DNA of 64,000 nt, from the NCBI GenBank assembly GCA_052400665.1, contig JBQTGK010000003.1; one strand, 5' to 3'. Positions within the stretch are counted from its first letter, which is position 1. Every line of letters begins with the position of its first letter. This DNA comes from JBQTGK01 sp052400665. Its GTDB lineage: Bacteria; Bacteroidota; Bacteroidia; Bacteroidales; Marinifilaceae. The notes below the pieces were generated by a model, which saw nothing but the letters and a program-made list of their open reading frames with translations, made no database searches and had not been told where the DNA came from. Shown piece by piece: positions 17,392-25,703 of this stretch. Position numbers and translations under genes: made by a program.

Positions 17392-19185
17392 ATGAGCATC
17401 GAAAGTTTAATTAAAGGTAAAGTTATTGAAGCCGTAAAAAACTGTTACGGTCAGGATATTGAGGAGAAAACAGTTCAAATTCAGAAAACAAGACGAGAAT
17501 TTGAAGGAGATTTAACAGTTGTTGTGTTTCCATTTTTGCGTTTTTCTAAAAAATCACCAGAAGAAACAGCTAATGATCTTGGTCAATTTTTAACAGAAAA
17601 TATTGAGGCCGTATCGGCATTTAATGTTGTAAAAGGTTTTCTTAACCTAGTGATCGATAGTTCATATTGGATTTCTGTTTTAAATTCTGCGGTTAAAACA
17701 GAAAATTATGGATTTACGCCCTTAAAAGAAGGAGCTAAAAAAGTAATGATTGAGTACTCTTCTCCAAATACAAATAAACCGCTACACCTGGGACACATTC
17801 GTAACAACCTCTTAGGTTATTCAGTAGCTCAAATTTTAAAAGCCAACGGATTCGAAGTAATTAAAGTTAATTTGGTAAACGATCGTGGAATCCATATTTG
17901 TAAGTCGATGTTGGCTTGGTTAAGATTTGGAGAGGGAGAAACTCCTGAATCAACAGGAATGAAAGGAGATCACTTAGTCGGAAAATACTACGTAAAATTC
18001 GATCAGGAATATAAAAAAGAAATTGAAGCTTTAATAGCCAAAGGTATGGAGGCCGACGAAGCGAAAAAACAAGCTCCTTTATTATTGGAAGCACAAGATA
18101 TGTTGCGCAAATGGGAGGCAGGAGATGAAGAAACTGTTTCATTATGGCGTAAGATGAACGATTGGGTTTTAGCCGGATTCGATATCACATACAAGAAAAT
18201 GGGTGTAGATTTCGATAAGGTTTACTTCGAATCAAATACCTACAAACAAGGAAAAGCAATTGTAGAGAAAGGATTGTCTGATGGAATATTGTACCAAAAA
18301 GATACAGGTTCTGTTTGGGCAAATCTGGAAGCTGACGGATTGGATCATAAATTATTGCTTCGCGACGATGGAACCTCAGTTTATATGACTCAGGATATTG
18401 GAACTGCATACGAGCGTTTCGATGAATTCAATATCGACGAACATATTTACGTGGTAGGTAACGAGCAAAATTATCATTTTCAGGTCTTGTCATTAATCAT
18501 GGGTAAGCTTGGTTATGAGTGGCACGATAAAATTCAGCACCTTTCCTATGGAATGGTAGAATTGCCCGAAGGGAAAATGAAATCGAGAGAAGGAACAGTG
18601 GTTGATGCCGACGATTTAATGGACGAAATGGTAAATACTGCCAGAGATACTTCAAAAGAATTAGGAAAACTACAAGGTTATTCGGAGGAAGAGGCTGAGG
18701 ATGTTTATAATAAGGTTGCCATGGGTGCTTTAAAATATTTTATACTTAAAGTCGATCCTAAGAAAAATATGATGTTTAATCCGAAAGAATCTATCGATTT
18801 TAACGGAAATACAGGCCCATTTATTCAGTATACTTATGCCAGAATTCAATCGGTATTGAAAAAGGCTATTGATTCGGGAATTGAATTGCCTGATGCGGCA
18901 GTTGCAAATCTTGATATTTCAGAAAAAGAATCTATTCTGATTCAAATGGTAGCAAATTATCCTGTAATTATTAAAGAAGCAGGTAATGAGACTAGCCCTG
19001 CGCAAATTGCTAATTTTGTTTACGATCTTGTAAAGGAATACAATCAATTTTATCACGATTTTCCAATTGCAAAAGAAGAAAATACTGATTTAAGAGCATT
19101 CCGTATGGTGCTTTCAAAACAAATTGGTGAGATCATTAAATCGGGTATGAGCTTGATGGGAATCGGTGTTCCTGAAAGAATGTAA
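17392..19185 (+). CDS. argS: Arginyl-tRNA synthetase
   Basis: The 597-residue cytosolic class I synthetase charges tRNA-Arg with arginine using ATP. It shows the N-terminal additional (Add-1) domain, the ATP-binding HIGH-type motif HLGH within SSPNTNKPLHLGHIRNN (~120-136), a KMSKS-equivalent GKMKSREG (~395), and a C-terminal DALR anticodon-binding domain starting near NTGPFIQYTYARIQSVL. The length is normal. The ATG at 17392 follows an AT-rich leader without a Shine-Dalgarno sequence. A hairpin terminator follows, indicating a monocistronic gene. Confidence 0.98.
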   Translation: MSIESLIKGKVIEAVKNCYGQDIEEKTVQIQKTRREFEGDLTVVVFPFLRFSKKSPEETANDLGQFLTENIEAVSAFNVVKGFLNLVIDSSYWISVLNSAVKTENYGFTPLKEGAKKVMIEYSSPNTNKPLHLGHIRNNLLGYSVAQILKANGFEVIKVNLVNDRGIHICKSMLAWLRFGEGETPESTGMKGDHLVGKYYVKFDQEYKKEIEALIAKGMEADEAKKQAPLLLEAQDMLRKWEAGDEETVSLWRKMNDWVLAGFDITYKKMGVDFDKVYFESNTYKQGKAIVEKGLSDGILYQKDTGSVWANLEADGLDHKLLLRDDGTSVYMTQDIGTAYERFDEFNIDEHIYVVGNEQNYHFQVLSLIMGKLGYEWHDKIQHLSYGMVELPEGKMKSREGTVVDADDLMDEMVNTARDTSKELGKLQGYSEEEAEDVYNKVAMGALKYFILKVDPKKNMMFNPKESIDFNGNTGPFIQYTYARIQSVLKKAIDSGIELPDAAVANLDISEKESILIQMVANYPVIIKEAGNETSPAQIANFVYDLVKEYNQFYHDFPIAKEENTDLRAFRMVLSKQIGEIIKSGMSLMGIGVPERM

Positions 19186-19207
19186 AATTCAGATTATATG
19201 ATATTGT

Positions 19208-19245
19208 AAAGGCAGATTTCCATTTCGGAGATTTGCCTTTTTTGA
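19208..19245 (+). terminator. argS terminator
   Basis: AAAGGCAGATTTCC pairs with GGAGATTTGCCTTT (two wobble or mismatch positions) around a short loop and ends in a run of T. It lies 23 bases past the argS stop. Confidence 0.75.
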
Positions 19246-19415
19246 TTTAAACGTTTTGTTGTTAGCCGTAATATTTAACTCTTAAAAATTAAAAATCAGT
19301 AGAATTTAATATCTCAAAGTTTGAATATTAGATCTTAAATTTATGATTTTAGATCTCCGACTCAATTTTTTTCAATTTAGTTTACATTTTTATTGACATT
19401 TCTGTCTGATTCACT

Positions 19416-19444
19416 TTTGCTCTACACATATTTTTTTATTTTTG
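19416..19444 (+). promoter_or_regulatory. Predicted ffh promoter
   Basis: TTTG at 19416-19419 and TATTTTTG at 19437-19444 match the Bacteroidota -33 and -7 elements with a 17-base spacer, slightly shorter than the usual ~19-20. The predicted transcript start is about 20 bases before the ffh ATG. Confidence 0.6.
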
Positions 19445-19469
19445 CAGTGAAATATAAATACGTAGAATA

Positions 19470-20801
19470 ATGTTTGAAAATCTTAACGAAAGACTTGAGC
19501 GATCGTTCAAAATATTAAAGGGACAGGGGAAAATTACCGAAATCAATGTTGCAGAAACTTTGAAAGACGTAAGGCGTGCATTATTGGATGCCGATGTTAA
19601 CTTTAAAATTGCCAAGTCGTTTACCAATACCGTAAAAGAAAAAGCATTAGGACAAAACGTACTTACTGCTCTTAAACCTAACCAGGTAATGGTGAAAATT
19701 GTTCACGATGAACTGGCTGAGTTAATGGGTGGAACTCAGGTTGATATCAATACAAAGGGGAAACCTGCTGTAATATTAATTGCCGGATTACAAGGGTCGG
19801 GTAAAACCACTTTCTCAGGAAAGTTAGCAAATCTGCTTAAAACGAAACGTTCACTAAATCCATTATTGGTAGCTTGTGATGTATATCGTCCTGCGGCTAT
19901 CGATCAGTTGAAAGTATTAGGAGAGCAAATTAATGTTCCTGTTTACTCTGATGTTGACAATAAAAATCCGGTTAAGATTGCTAAAGCGGCTATAAAAGAA
20001 GCAAAAGCAAAAGGACACGATTTGGTAATTGTCGATACTGCTGGGCGTTTGGCTATTGATGAACAGATGATGAACGAGATCGAGGCGGTTAAAAAAGCCA
20101 TCGATCCTAGCGAAACTCTTTTCGTGGTTGATTCTATGACTGGTCAGGATGCAGTAAACACAGCAAAAGAATTCAACGATCGTTTAAATTTCGACGGTGT
20201 TGTTTTAACCAAATTAGATGGTGATACACGAGGTGGTGCGGCTTTATCTATTCGTTCGGTTGTTGATAAACCAATTAAATTTGTAGGTACAGGCGAAAAA
20301 ATGGAAGCTCTTGATGTTTTCCATCCCGATCGTATGGCCGATCGAATTTTAGGTATGGGTGATATCGTTTCTCTTGTAGAGCGTGCTCAGGAACAATTCG
20401 ATGAAGAAGAAGCTAAAAAGCTTCAGAAAAAAATTGCTAAAAATCAGTTTAACTTTAACGATTTCTTGTCTCAGATTTCTCAGATTAAGAAAATGGGTAA
20501 CCTGAAAGATCTGGCTTCCATGATTCCGGGAGTAGGAAAGGCTTTAAAGAATATCGATATTGACGATGATGCATTTAAAGGCGTTGAAGCTATTATTTTT
20601 TCGATGACACCTGGAGAAAGAGAAGATCCGAAACTAATTAATGGTTCGCGAAGAAAAAGAATTGCCGATGGTAGCGGTTCTACAATTCAGGATGTAAACA
20701 GACTGATAAAACAGTTTGATGAGACCAGAAAACTTATGAAAATGATGTCTAAAGGCGGTAACATGTCCCGAATGATGGGGAATATGGGACGCAAAAGATA
20801 A
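19470..20801 (+). CDS. ffh: Signal recognition particle protein Ffh (SRP54)
   Basis: The 443-residue GTPase binds SRP RNA and the signal sequences of nascent membrane proteins and docks on FtsY. It has an N-terminal helical bundle, the G domain with P-loop GLQGSGKTTFSGKLA (~106-120), DTAGRLAID (G3) and TKLDGDTRGG (G4 and beyond), and the Met-rich M domain (SMIPGVGKAL, then MKMMSKGGNMSRMMGNMG at the end). Length and motifs are normal. A well-formed promoter lies just upstream and a hairpin separates it from folD. Confidence 0.98.
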   Translation: MFENLNERLERSFKILKGQGKITEINVAETLKDVRRALLDADVNFKIAKSFTNTVKEKALGQNVLTALKPNQVMVKIVHDELAELMGGTQVDINTKGKPAVILIAGLQGSGKTTFSGKLANLLKTKRSLNPLLVACDVYRPAAIDQLKVLGEQINVPVYSDVDNKNPVKIAKAAIKEAKAKGHDLVIVDTAGRLAIDEQMMNEIEAVKKAIDPSETLFVVDSMTGQDAVNTAKEFNDRLNFDGVVLTKLDGDTRGGAALSIRSVVDKPIKFVGTGEKMEALDVFHPDRMADRILGMGDIVSLVERAQEQFDEEEAKKLQKKIAKNQFNFNDFLSQISQIKKMGNLKDLASMIPGVGKALKNIDIDDDAFKGVEAIIFSMTPGEREDPKLINGSRRKRIADGSGSTIQDVNRLIKQFDETRKLMKMMSKGGNMSRMMGNMGRKR

Positions 20802-20816
20802 TAAATAGGAAATTTA

Positions 20817-20848
20817 AAATGCTTGATACTTTGTGTCAGGCATTTTTT
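20817..20848 (+). terminator. ffh terminator
   Basis: AAATGCTTGATA (20817-20828) pairs with TGTCAGGCATTT (20834-20845), with two G-T pairs, and runs into T residues. It lies between the ffh stop and the folD start. Confidence 0.7.
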
Positions 20849-20870
20849 ATAACAAGAAACCTAAATAGCC

Positions 20871-21752
20871 ATGGAATTAATCGACGGAAAAAAAATTTCG
20901 AACCAGGTGAAGCAAGAAATTGCTGCCGAAGTTGAACAGATAAAAAAAGCAGGAGGGAAAGCTCCTCATCTTGCTGCAATGATTGTTGGACACGACGGAG
21001 CTAGTGAAACCTACGTGGCTGCTAAGGTTAAGGCTTGTCATGCTGTAGGATTCGAATCTTCAGAGTTTCGGTTTGAGGATGATATTACCGAAGAGCAGTT
21101 ATTGGCAGAAATCCGTAAAGTTAACGAGAATGATGATATTGATGGATTAATTGTTCAGCTGCCTTTACCTAAGCACATATCCGAAACTAAAGTGATAGAA
21201 ACCATTCGTCCCGAAAAAGATGTTGATGGATTTCACCCAATGAATGTTGGTAAAATGGTTGCCAGCTTACCAACGTATTTGCCAGCTACTCCTGCAGGTA
21301 TTGTAGAGTTGTTAAAGCGTTATAAAATTGAAACTTCTGGTAAAAATTGTGTAGTTATTGGTCGTAGTAACATTGTAGGTACTCCAATGAGTGTGCTGAT
21401 GTCGCGAAAGGCTGCTTATGGCGATTGTACTGTAACTTTATGTCATAGTAGAACCAAGAATATTGGTGAAATTACACGTGAGGCCGATATTGTTATTGTT
21501 GCATTGGGAATGATGGAGTTTCTTACCGGAGACATGGTAAAAGAAGGAGCTGTAATTGTTGATGTTGGTATTCACCGTGTAAAATCCGATAAAACAAAAT
21601 CGGGATGGAAACTAAAAGGTGATGTTAACTTCGATGAGGTTGCACCCAAAGCATCATTCATTACCCCTGTTCCCGGAGGAGTAGGACCAATGACAATTGT
21701 TTCATTACTTCAGAATACATTACTAGCTGCCAAAAAAGAAATTTATAGCTAG
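20871..21752 (+). CDS. folD: Bifunctional methylenetetrahydrofolate dehydrogenase/cyclohydrolase FolD
   Basis: The 293-residue cytosolic enzyme interconverts 5,10-methylene-, methenyl- and 10-formyl-tetrahydrofolate using NADP. Diagnostic motifs are ETYVAAKVKAC with the catalytic Lys near residue 54, GLIVQLPLPKHI (~98), KDVDGFHP (~121), the dinucleotide loop VVIGRSNIVGTPMS (~160) and the signature PVPGGVGPMT (~268). Length is normal. It has its own terminator downstream and an ffh terminator upstream, so it is probably transcribed alone or by read-through. Confidence 0.98.
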   Translation: MELIDGKKISNQVKQEIAAEVEQIKKAGGKAPHLAAMIVGHDGASETYVAAKVKACHAVGFESSEFRFEDDITEEQLLAEIRKVNENDDIDGLIVQLPLPKHISETKVIETIRPEKDVDGFHPMNVGKMVASLPTYLPATPAGIVELLKRYKIETSGKNCVVIGRSNIVGTPMSVLMSRKAAYGDCTVTLCHSRTKNIGEITREADIVIVALGMMEFLTGDMVKEGAVIVDVGIHRVKSDKTKSGWKLKGDVNFDEVAPKASFITPVPGGVGPMTIVSLLQNTLLAAKKEIYS

Positions 21753-21772
21753 AAATAAGAATATAATATAAA

Positions 21773-21812
21773 AAAAAAGCAGGTTTCTAAATTTAGGAAC
21801 TTGCTTTTTTTA
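21773..21812 (+). terminator. folD terminator
   Basis: An A-rich left arm ending AAGCAGGTTTCTAAAT pairs with ATTTAGGAACTTGCTT with two wobble positions, and a run of T follows. It lies 20 bases past the folD stop. Confidence 0.78.
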
Positions 21813-22497
21813 TGGTATTTATAATAAAGACGGCATTAATGCTGTCTTTAGCATGACCAAACAAACCTTCTTGGTAAAGATCGGGTATTGCCCGCATCTC
21901 ATAAAATTTAGAGACTTAATTTCTGTCATTTTCTTTGTTCTACTTGCCATCTGCATCGTTCGTTCTGTTACCTGCGCCGTTCCACCTGCCAATGTTTCCC
22001 TCATTGTTAATAAATGTACGGTGAGACCTGTCAATTGTACCGTGAGACCTGCCAACTGTATCGAGAGACCTGCCAATTGTATCGAGAGACCTGCCATCTG
22101 TATCGAGAGACTTGTCAACTGCATCGAGAGACCTGCCATCTGCACGCTCATTGTTGATATCTGCATGCTCATTGTTAATAAGTGCAATGCATCTGGCAGG
22201 TAAGAGGTTGTATTTCTTAGGTATTACGATGCATTTAATGAGGATTAGGCTCACAGTGGTAGGTAGAAGTCCGCAAATTCTTACTTGGAGTGCATCAATA
22301 ACAGAATTGATTTGACCGATGAGAATAAAGAGTCTGCCAATGGTAACTAAGAGTATTGCAATGTTGATGGTTAAGGAAATGTTTTGAAAAATAATTGGTG
22401 TAGAGGTATAGTACTGCTGCATCTGCACAAATGGCAGTGACTGGATTTTGAAAATCATTTCTCTCTGATTAGATTTGTGCAACTCAAAACTATAATC
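21813..22497. other. 685-bp region without a confident gene, containing a 21-bp repeat array
   Basis: No recognisable protein is encoded here. Several overlapping frames stay open because the repeat unit lacks stops in most frames. Candidates are a 116-codon plus-strand frame (21853-22203: a hydrophobic segment near residues 25-38, then Cys at every seventh residue), a 122-codon minus-strand frame (21819-22187: Leu/Met heptads, TTG start), a 180-codon minus-strand frame (21940-22482: hydrophobic N-terminal half, then GRSLDT-type heptads), and a 47-codon plus-strand frame at 22014-22157 (YRETCQL heptads). The repeat core is richer in G+C than its surroundings. Codon choice in the long minus frame (many CTC and ATC) is unlike neighbouring genes. 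I cannot choose between a real small protein, a decayed gene and a non-coding element. Confidence 0.6.
21921..22193. repeat. Thirteen-unit tandem array of degenerate 21-bp repeats
   Basis: Units fall in constant 21-base register from 21921 to 22193. The six central units (22026-22151) are closest and share the core acctgcc..ctgtatcgagag. Outer units are more diverged; several carry a second motif, ctcattgttaat, seen near 22002, 22148 and 22169. Within the core, variable columns avoid the second codon position of one plus-strand frame (YRETCQL) and of the opposite minus-strand frame (LAGLSIQ). In the plus frame most changes are synonymous (TAT/TAC, TGC/TGT, CTG/TTG), but that frame has stops outside the core. 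There are no spacers, so this is not CRISPR. Confidence 0.85.
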
Positions 22498-22863
22498 ATG
22501 GCACAGGATTTTAAGGAATTAGTCGAATTTTATCACGCAAAGAAAATTGAAGGAATGGATTTCTCTCAAATTAGAAAAGAGATGAGTGAGAAAGGTATAG
22601 AAGAAGGTCTCATTAAAAATGTTGTAAGAGAAATCGACAATAAAATCTTGTCTGGAGATGTAAAAAAGGCAAAAAACATAAAAGCAAAAGAATTGCGATT
22701 AATTGGTTGGTTGTTAATGATTATTGGAGGGGGAATTACGCTTGCATCCTATTTTCAATGGCTGAATATTAAAGGTTATTATATTGTTTCTTACGGCCCG
22801 GTTATAGCCGGATATTTAATGATTCTTGCAGCAAGAAAAGTTCAGCGTAAAAAATTGCAATAA
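22498..22863 (+). CDS. Small membrane protein with two TM helices, 121 residues
   Basis: The ATG at 22498 (MAQDFKELVEFYHAKK) is chosen over the GTG at 22477. The first ~65 residues are charged and helical with an FSQIRKEMSEKGI segment that resembles a small helix-turn-helix-like or oligomerisation region. Two TM helices follow (~73-92 LIGWLLMIIGGGITLASYF and ~98-115 YIVSYGPVIAGYLMILAA), and the tail is basic (RKVQRKKLQ). No family is recognised. The BLUF gene begins 73 bases downstream on the same strand; joint transcription is possible but unproven. Confidence 0.8.
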   Translation: MAQDFKELVEFYHAKKIEGMDFSQIRKEMSEKGIEEGLIKNVVREIDNKILSGDVKKAKNIKAKELRLIGWLLMIIGGGITLASYFQWLNIKGYYIVSYGPVIAGYLMILAARKVQRKKLQ

Positions 22864-22936
22864 GTGTTTGGCTAAAAAAATTGAATAAATACTTATAGCT
22901 TCGTTTACTGATTATTTTGTTTGTAACTTTAGTTGT

Positions 22937-23362
22937 ATGTCTAAGTTAATTCATATTGTATATGTAAGTTGTTCCAGAAAAAAACTTTCTGAAATCGAGC
23001 TTGATGATATATTAAGTGAAATACGACCTAAAAACCGCAAGAATAATATTACAGGTTTACTTTTGTATAACGACGAAATTTTTATTCAGGTTTTAGAAGG
23101 CAAATCTGAGATCATAAACAATTTGTATGAGCGATTAAAAAAAGATGATCGCCATGTTAATGTTGTTACAATTTTAAAAGAGAATATCAAACAAAGATCA
23201 TTTCCTGATTGGAGTATGGGATATCATAAGTTAAGTAAGGAAGAATCGGAAAAATTATCTGGTTATTCAAATTTAATGTCGGCGAATGATTTTAAAGAAA
23301 GTTTAAAGAAAAGTTCTGCCGCAGTAGTAGAGCTAATTGATAAGTTTATGATGTACACCTGA
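22937..23362 (+). CDS. Stand-alone BLUF domain blue-light photoreceptor
   Basis: The 141-residue cytosolic protein is a BLUF (sensor of blue light using FAD) domain with a short helical C-terminal cap. Photocycle residues are in place: Tyr in HIVYVSCS (~9), Asn in RKNNITGLLLY (~36-37), Gln in FIQVLEG (~54), and the Trp-Met pair in WSMGYHKL (~95-97). BLUF domains bind FAD and change a Tyr-Gln hydrogen-bond network on illumination. With no effector domain fused, output should be through a protein partner. The cap ends AAVVELIDKFMMYT. The stop is three bases from the convergent CIA30-like gene. Family confident; partner unknown. Confidence 0.92.
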   Translation: MSKLIHIVYVSCSRKKLSEIELDDILSEIRPKNRKNNITGLLLYNDEIFIQVLEGKSEIINNLYERLKKDDRHVNVVTILKENIKQRSFPDWSMGYHKLSKEESEKLSGYSNLMSANDFKESLKKSSAAVVELIDKFMMYT

Positions 23363-23365
23363 ATT

Positions 23366-23890
23366 TTATTTTAAAGCAATCCACATAATTTCCAGTTTAA
23401 ATTTTTCTGTTTTTTTATTGCCTATTAAAAAAGCAATTTCTGATAATTGCTCAGAATTAAAATTTGGGTAATTTAATTTTTGTCCACGAAAACTGGCCTG
23501 AAATTTTTCAAATGGAATTTCTATAATTTGCCACTTGTCATTTGTGTAAAAATTGTGTACGAAAGAATAGTATTGTGAGTTTTCTGATTTTAATCTTAAT
23601 TGATATTTTTTTGAGTCGCCTTTCACTTTTAATACAATAGTGGAGTATTGATTTATGTTTAAGGGCTGAAATACATTTTTAACCATTGCAAAGCCTCCAT
23701 TGTTTTCTATGGAAACAGTCCCTTGAAATACAGCGCAATTATTTTGGTTTATATAAATCCCAGAATCGGACTTTCCACCCATTACATCATCATTTACAAT
23801 AAACCAATTCGATAAATTGTTATCGTTGGTAAAGTCTGCTATTATTTTGGTGGTTGTAAGTATCTGTACAAGTATTAAAATATTTATCAT
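23366..23890 (-). CDS. CIA30-family protein
   Basis: The 174-residue protein has the CIA30 (complex I intermediate-associated protein 30) jelly-roll pattern: ADFTNDNNLSNWFIVND, VMGGKSDSG, AVFQGTVSIENNGGFAMVK, LKVKGDSKKYQLRLK and YPNFNSEQLSEIAFLIG. The first ~16 residues are hydrophobic and could be a weak signal peptide. Bacterial members are widespread and their function is uncertain; a link to respiratory complex I has been shown only for eukaryotic relatives. It converges on the BLUF gene with a 3-base gap. Confidence 0.87.
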   Translation of the reverse strand: MINILILVQILTTTKIIADFTNDNNLSNWFIVNDDVMGGKSDSGIYINQNNCAVFQGTVSIENNGGFAMVKNVFQPLNINQYSTIVLKVKGDSKKYQLRLKSENSQYYSFVHNFYTNDKWQIIEIPFEKFQASFRGQKLNYPNFNSEQLSEIAFLIGNKKTEKFKLEIMWIALK

Positions 23891-23939
23891 GTACAGTAAA
23901 CAGTTTATTTTTAAAAATGTTCGGGCAAAGTAATGTTTT

Positions 23940-24818
23940 TTACATTTTACGATTTATTGATAAACCATTTATCCGGAGTATGCCCAGGCAGGCAATTACA
24001 ACAAGCGAGGAGCCAATAATTTCCTGAAAGCTAAAAAACTCATTAAAAACAAAAACTCCTATAATTACATTAACAATAGGGATAAGCATGTGAAATGGCG
24101 ATCCTGTTGCTATGGAAACATGACGATAGCCTTCTGTGTTAAGAAGCTGAGCAAATGCTGAGGCAATACCAATAAAAATTAAAACATAACTGCTTGTTAC
24201 TGGTCCTGTGAGTTCTGGAAGGTTGGCTGGGATTAAAAATATCCAAAATCCAACAATGGCCTGAGCAAAAAATATGGCGTACGAATTATCGGTGCCATGT
24301 AATTTTTTAACTATAAGTATCGAAACAGCAGTTGTAAAGGCACTTAAAATGGCTAAAAAATCGTACCAGCCAAAATCCCAGTTTTTTCCTGTATTTGTAA
24401 ACTGAAAGGAGACCAAAATAATGCCAATAAATGCTAAAAGCATCATAAGCCATTTTGAGCTGCTTATTTTCTCCTTAAGAATTATGGCACTTAGTAAAGA
24501 GGCAAATAGAGGATAAGAATAGGAGTAAACCGATGCTTTTCCCATGCCAATTTTAACAATGGCTAAATAAAATAAAGCAACCGATGCTGTGCCTGTAATT
24601 CCGCGAAGTAAAAGTAAAGGGCTGCGAACAAATTTAAGGTCTATTTTTCGCATCATTGCTAGTATTCCAATAATGCCTACTCCAATGGCAAAGCGCACAA
24701 AAACAGTAATGTATGTACTTACATGAGACATGCTTCGAACCAAGCCAGCCATAAGTCCAAAGGCAATAACCGATAATACCATCAGGAAAATACCATAAGA
24801 GCTTCCTTCCCTTTTCAT
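23940..24818 (-). CDS. EamA-family (DMT superfamily) transporter
   Basis: The 292-residue integral membrane protein shows about ten TM helices in two EamA halves of five each, for example FLMVLSVIAFGLMAGLVRS and VYSYSYPLFASLLSAIILKE in the first, and FLAILSAFTTAVSILIVKK and GSPFHMLIPIVNVIIGVFVF in the second. DMT proteins export or import small metabolites such as amino acids or nucleobases; the substrate cannot be told from sequence. It is probably monocistronic. Confidence 0.9.
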   Translation of the reverse strand: MKREGSSYGIFLMVLSVIAFGLMAGLVRSMSHVSTYITVFVRFAIGVGIIGILAMMRKIDLKFVRSPLLLLRGITGTASVALFYLAIVKIGMGKASVYSYSYPLFASLLSAIILKEKISSSKWLMMLLAFIGIILVSFQFTNTGKNWDFGWYDFLAILSAFTTAVSILIVKKLHGTDNSYAIFFAQAIVGFWIFLIPANLPELTGPVTSSYVLIFIGIASAFAQLLNTEGYRHVSIATGSPFHMLIPIVNVIIGVFVFNEFFSFQEIIGSSLVVIACLGILRINGLSINRKM

Positions 24819-24980
24819 TTGATAATCTTATTATTTAATTATGCTGACAAAGGTAGGAGCTTTTATTTCGAAAAAAGGGAAAAAGAAGAAAAATAATCAG
24901 AAATAATTTGTCATAATTAAGAGGTTTTGCTTGTTATTTCATTAGCAGGATAATTGCTGAAATAACAAGCAATTATTGTA

Positions 24981-25430
24981 TTAGGCTGCTTGTGCATCCT
25001 TTTTCGATTTTCGGTAAAGATAAGAATTGAAAATACTTCTCTTGGCAAAGCGGTACTGTTTGTCTGAATTTATAAACTTATTGAATACATTTTTTGGAAC
25101 CCCAAAGTATTCGTAAGTAGTACCATCTAAAAACGAAATTTCTAATAGTAAACCTTTGTGTTTGTAATCGGCAATACCCGATTCGCTAGTGGTGGTTTTA
25201 TATTCTTCTAAATTTGCGGCAATGGTTTCTGGAGCAATACTTACTAAAAAATGGTAGGCATCTATAATTTCCCGACTTTTTAATTCTGCTTCTGCAAATT
25301 TTTCATCATCATTTTGAAATTTATCCGGATGCCATTCTTTTACCAATTTTCTATAAATGGATTTTAATTTTTTAAGATCAGTATCCTGATCTACATTAAA
25401 TAATTTCTTGTAGGCGTTTACTCGCTTCAT
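24981..25430 (-). CDS. J-domain (DnaJ) - KTSC domain fusion protein
   Basis: The 149-residue protein starts with a J domain (~5-68: AYKKLFNVD, then LKSIYRKLVKEWHPDKF with the HPD tripeptide that stimulates Hsp70 ATPase). The C-terminal ~65 residues fit the KTSC domain (SGIADYKHKGLLLEISF, DGTTYEYFGVPKNVF, then RSIFNSYLYRK), a small domain best known from some lysyl-tRNA synthetases and of uncertain role. There is no Gly/Phe or zinc region as in true DnaJ. It is expected to recruit DnaK to a specific task. The gene stands alone. Confidence 0.88.
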   Translation of the reverse strand: MKRVNAYKKLFNVDQDTDLKKLKSIYRKLVKEWHPDKFQNDDEKFAEAELKSREIIDAYHFLVSIAPETIAANLEEYKTTTSESGIADYKHKGLLLEISFLDGTTYEYFGVPKNVFNKFINSDKQYRFAKRSIFNSYLYRKSKKDAQAA

Positions 25431-25631
25431 AAATGTTTCTTTCTAAATTTCCTGATAAATAAATGTTTGCTAAGCCATAGAAGTGGAATTACTTCAGAAT
25501 TTTTTAGCAGCGACAAAGCTATGCATTTTTAAGATTGGAATTAGGGGAATTTTTTGTTTTCTTATTTTTAAGCGAATCTGTTTGATTATTGGCTTATTAA
25601 AGCGGAGTGTATTGCCTGTATTTAATGTTTA

Positions 25632-25681
25632 AACAAAAAAAATGAGCTAAAGTGCAAGAGAATTGCAGGCTTTAGCTCAAT
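25632..25681 (-). terminator. Terminator of the URO-D-like/rhaT transcript
   Basis: TGAGCTAAAG (25643-25652) and CTTTAGCTCA (25670-25679) form a perfect 10-bp stem. Read on the minus strand it is followed by a T-rich run (A-run at 25632-25642 on the plus strand). It starts about 23 bases past the rhaT-like stop. Confidence 0.82.
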
Positions 25682-25703
25682 ATTTTTATATTAAAATTTA
25701 ATG

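Noticed and set aside
21921..22193. 21-bp array as CRISPR
   Set aside because: Units are directly adjacent, shorter than typical repeats, lack spacers, and no cas genes are near.
21940..22482. 180-codon minus-strand ORF as a confident gene
   Set aside because: About half of it is the repeat array, which is free of stops in several frames, and codon choice in the rest differs from neighbouring genes; kept only as a candidate.
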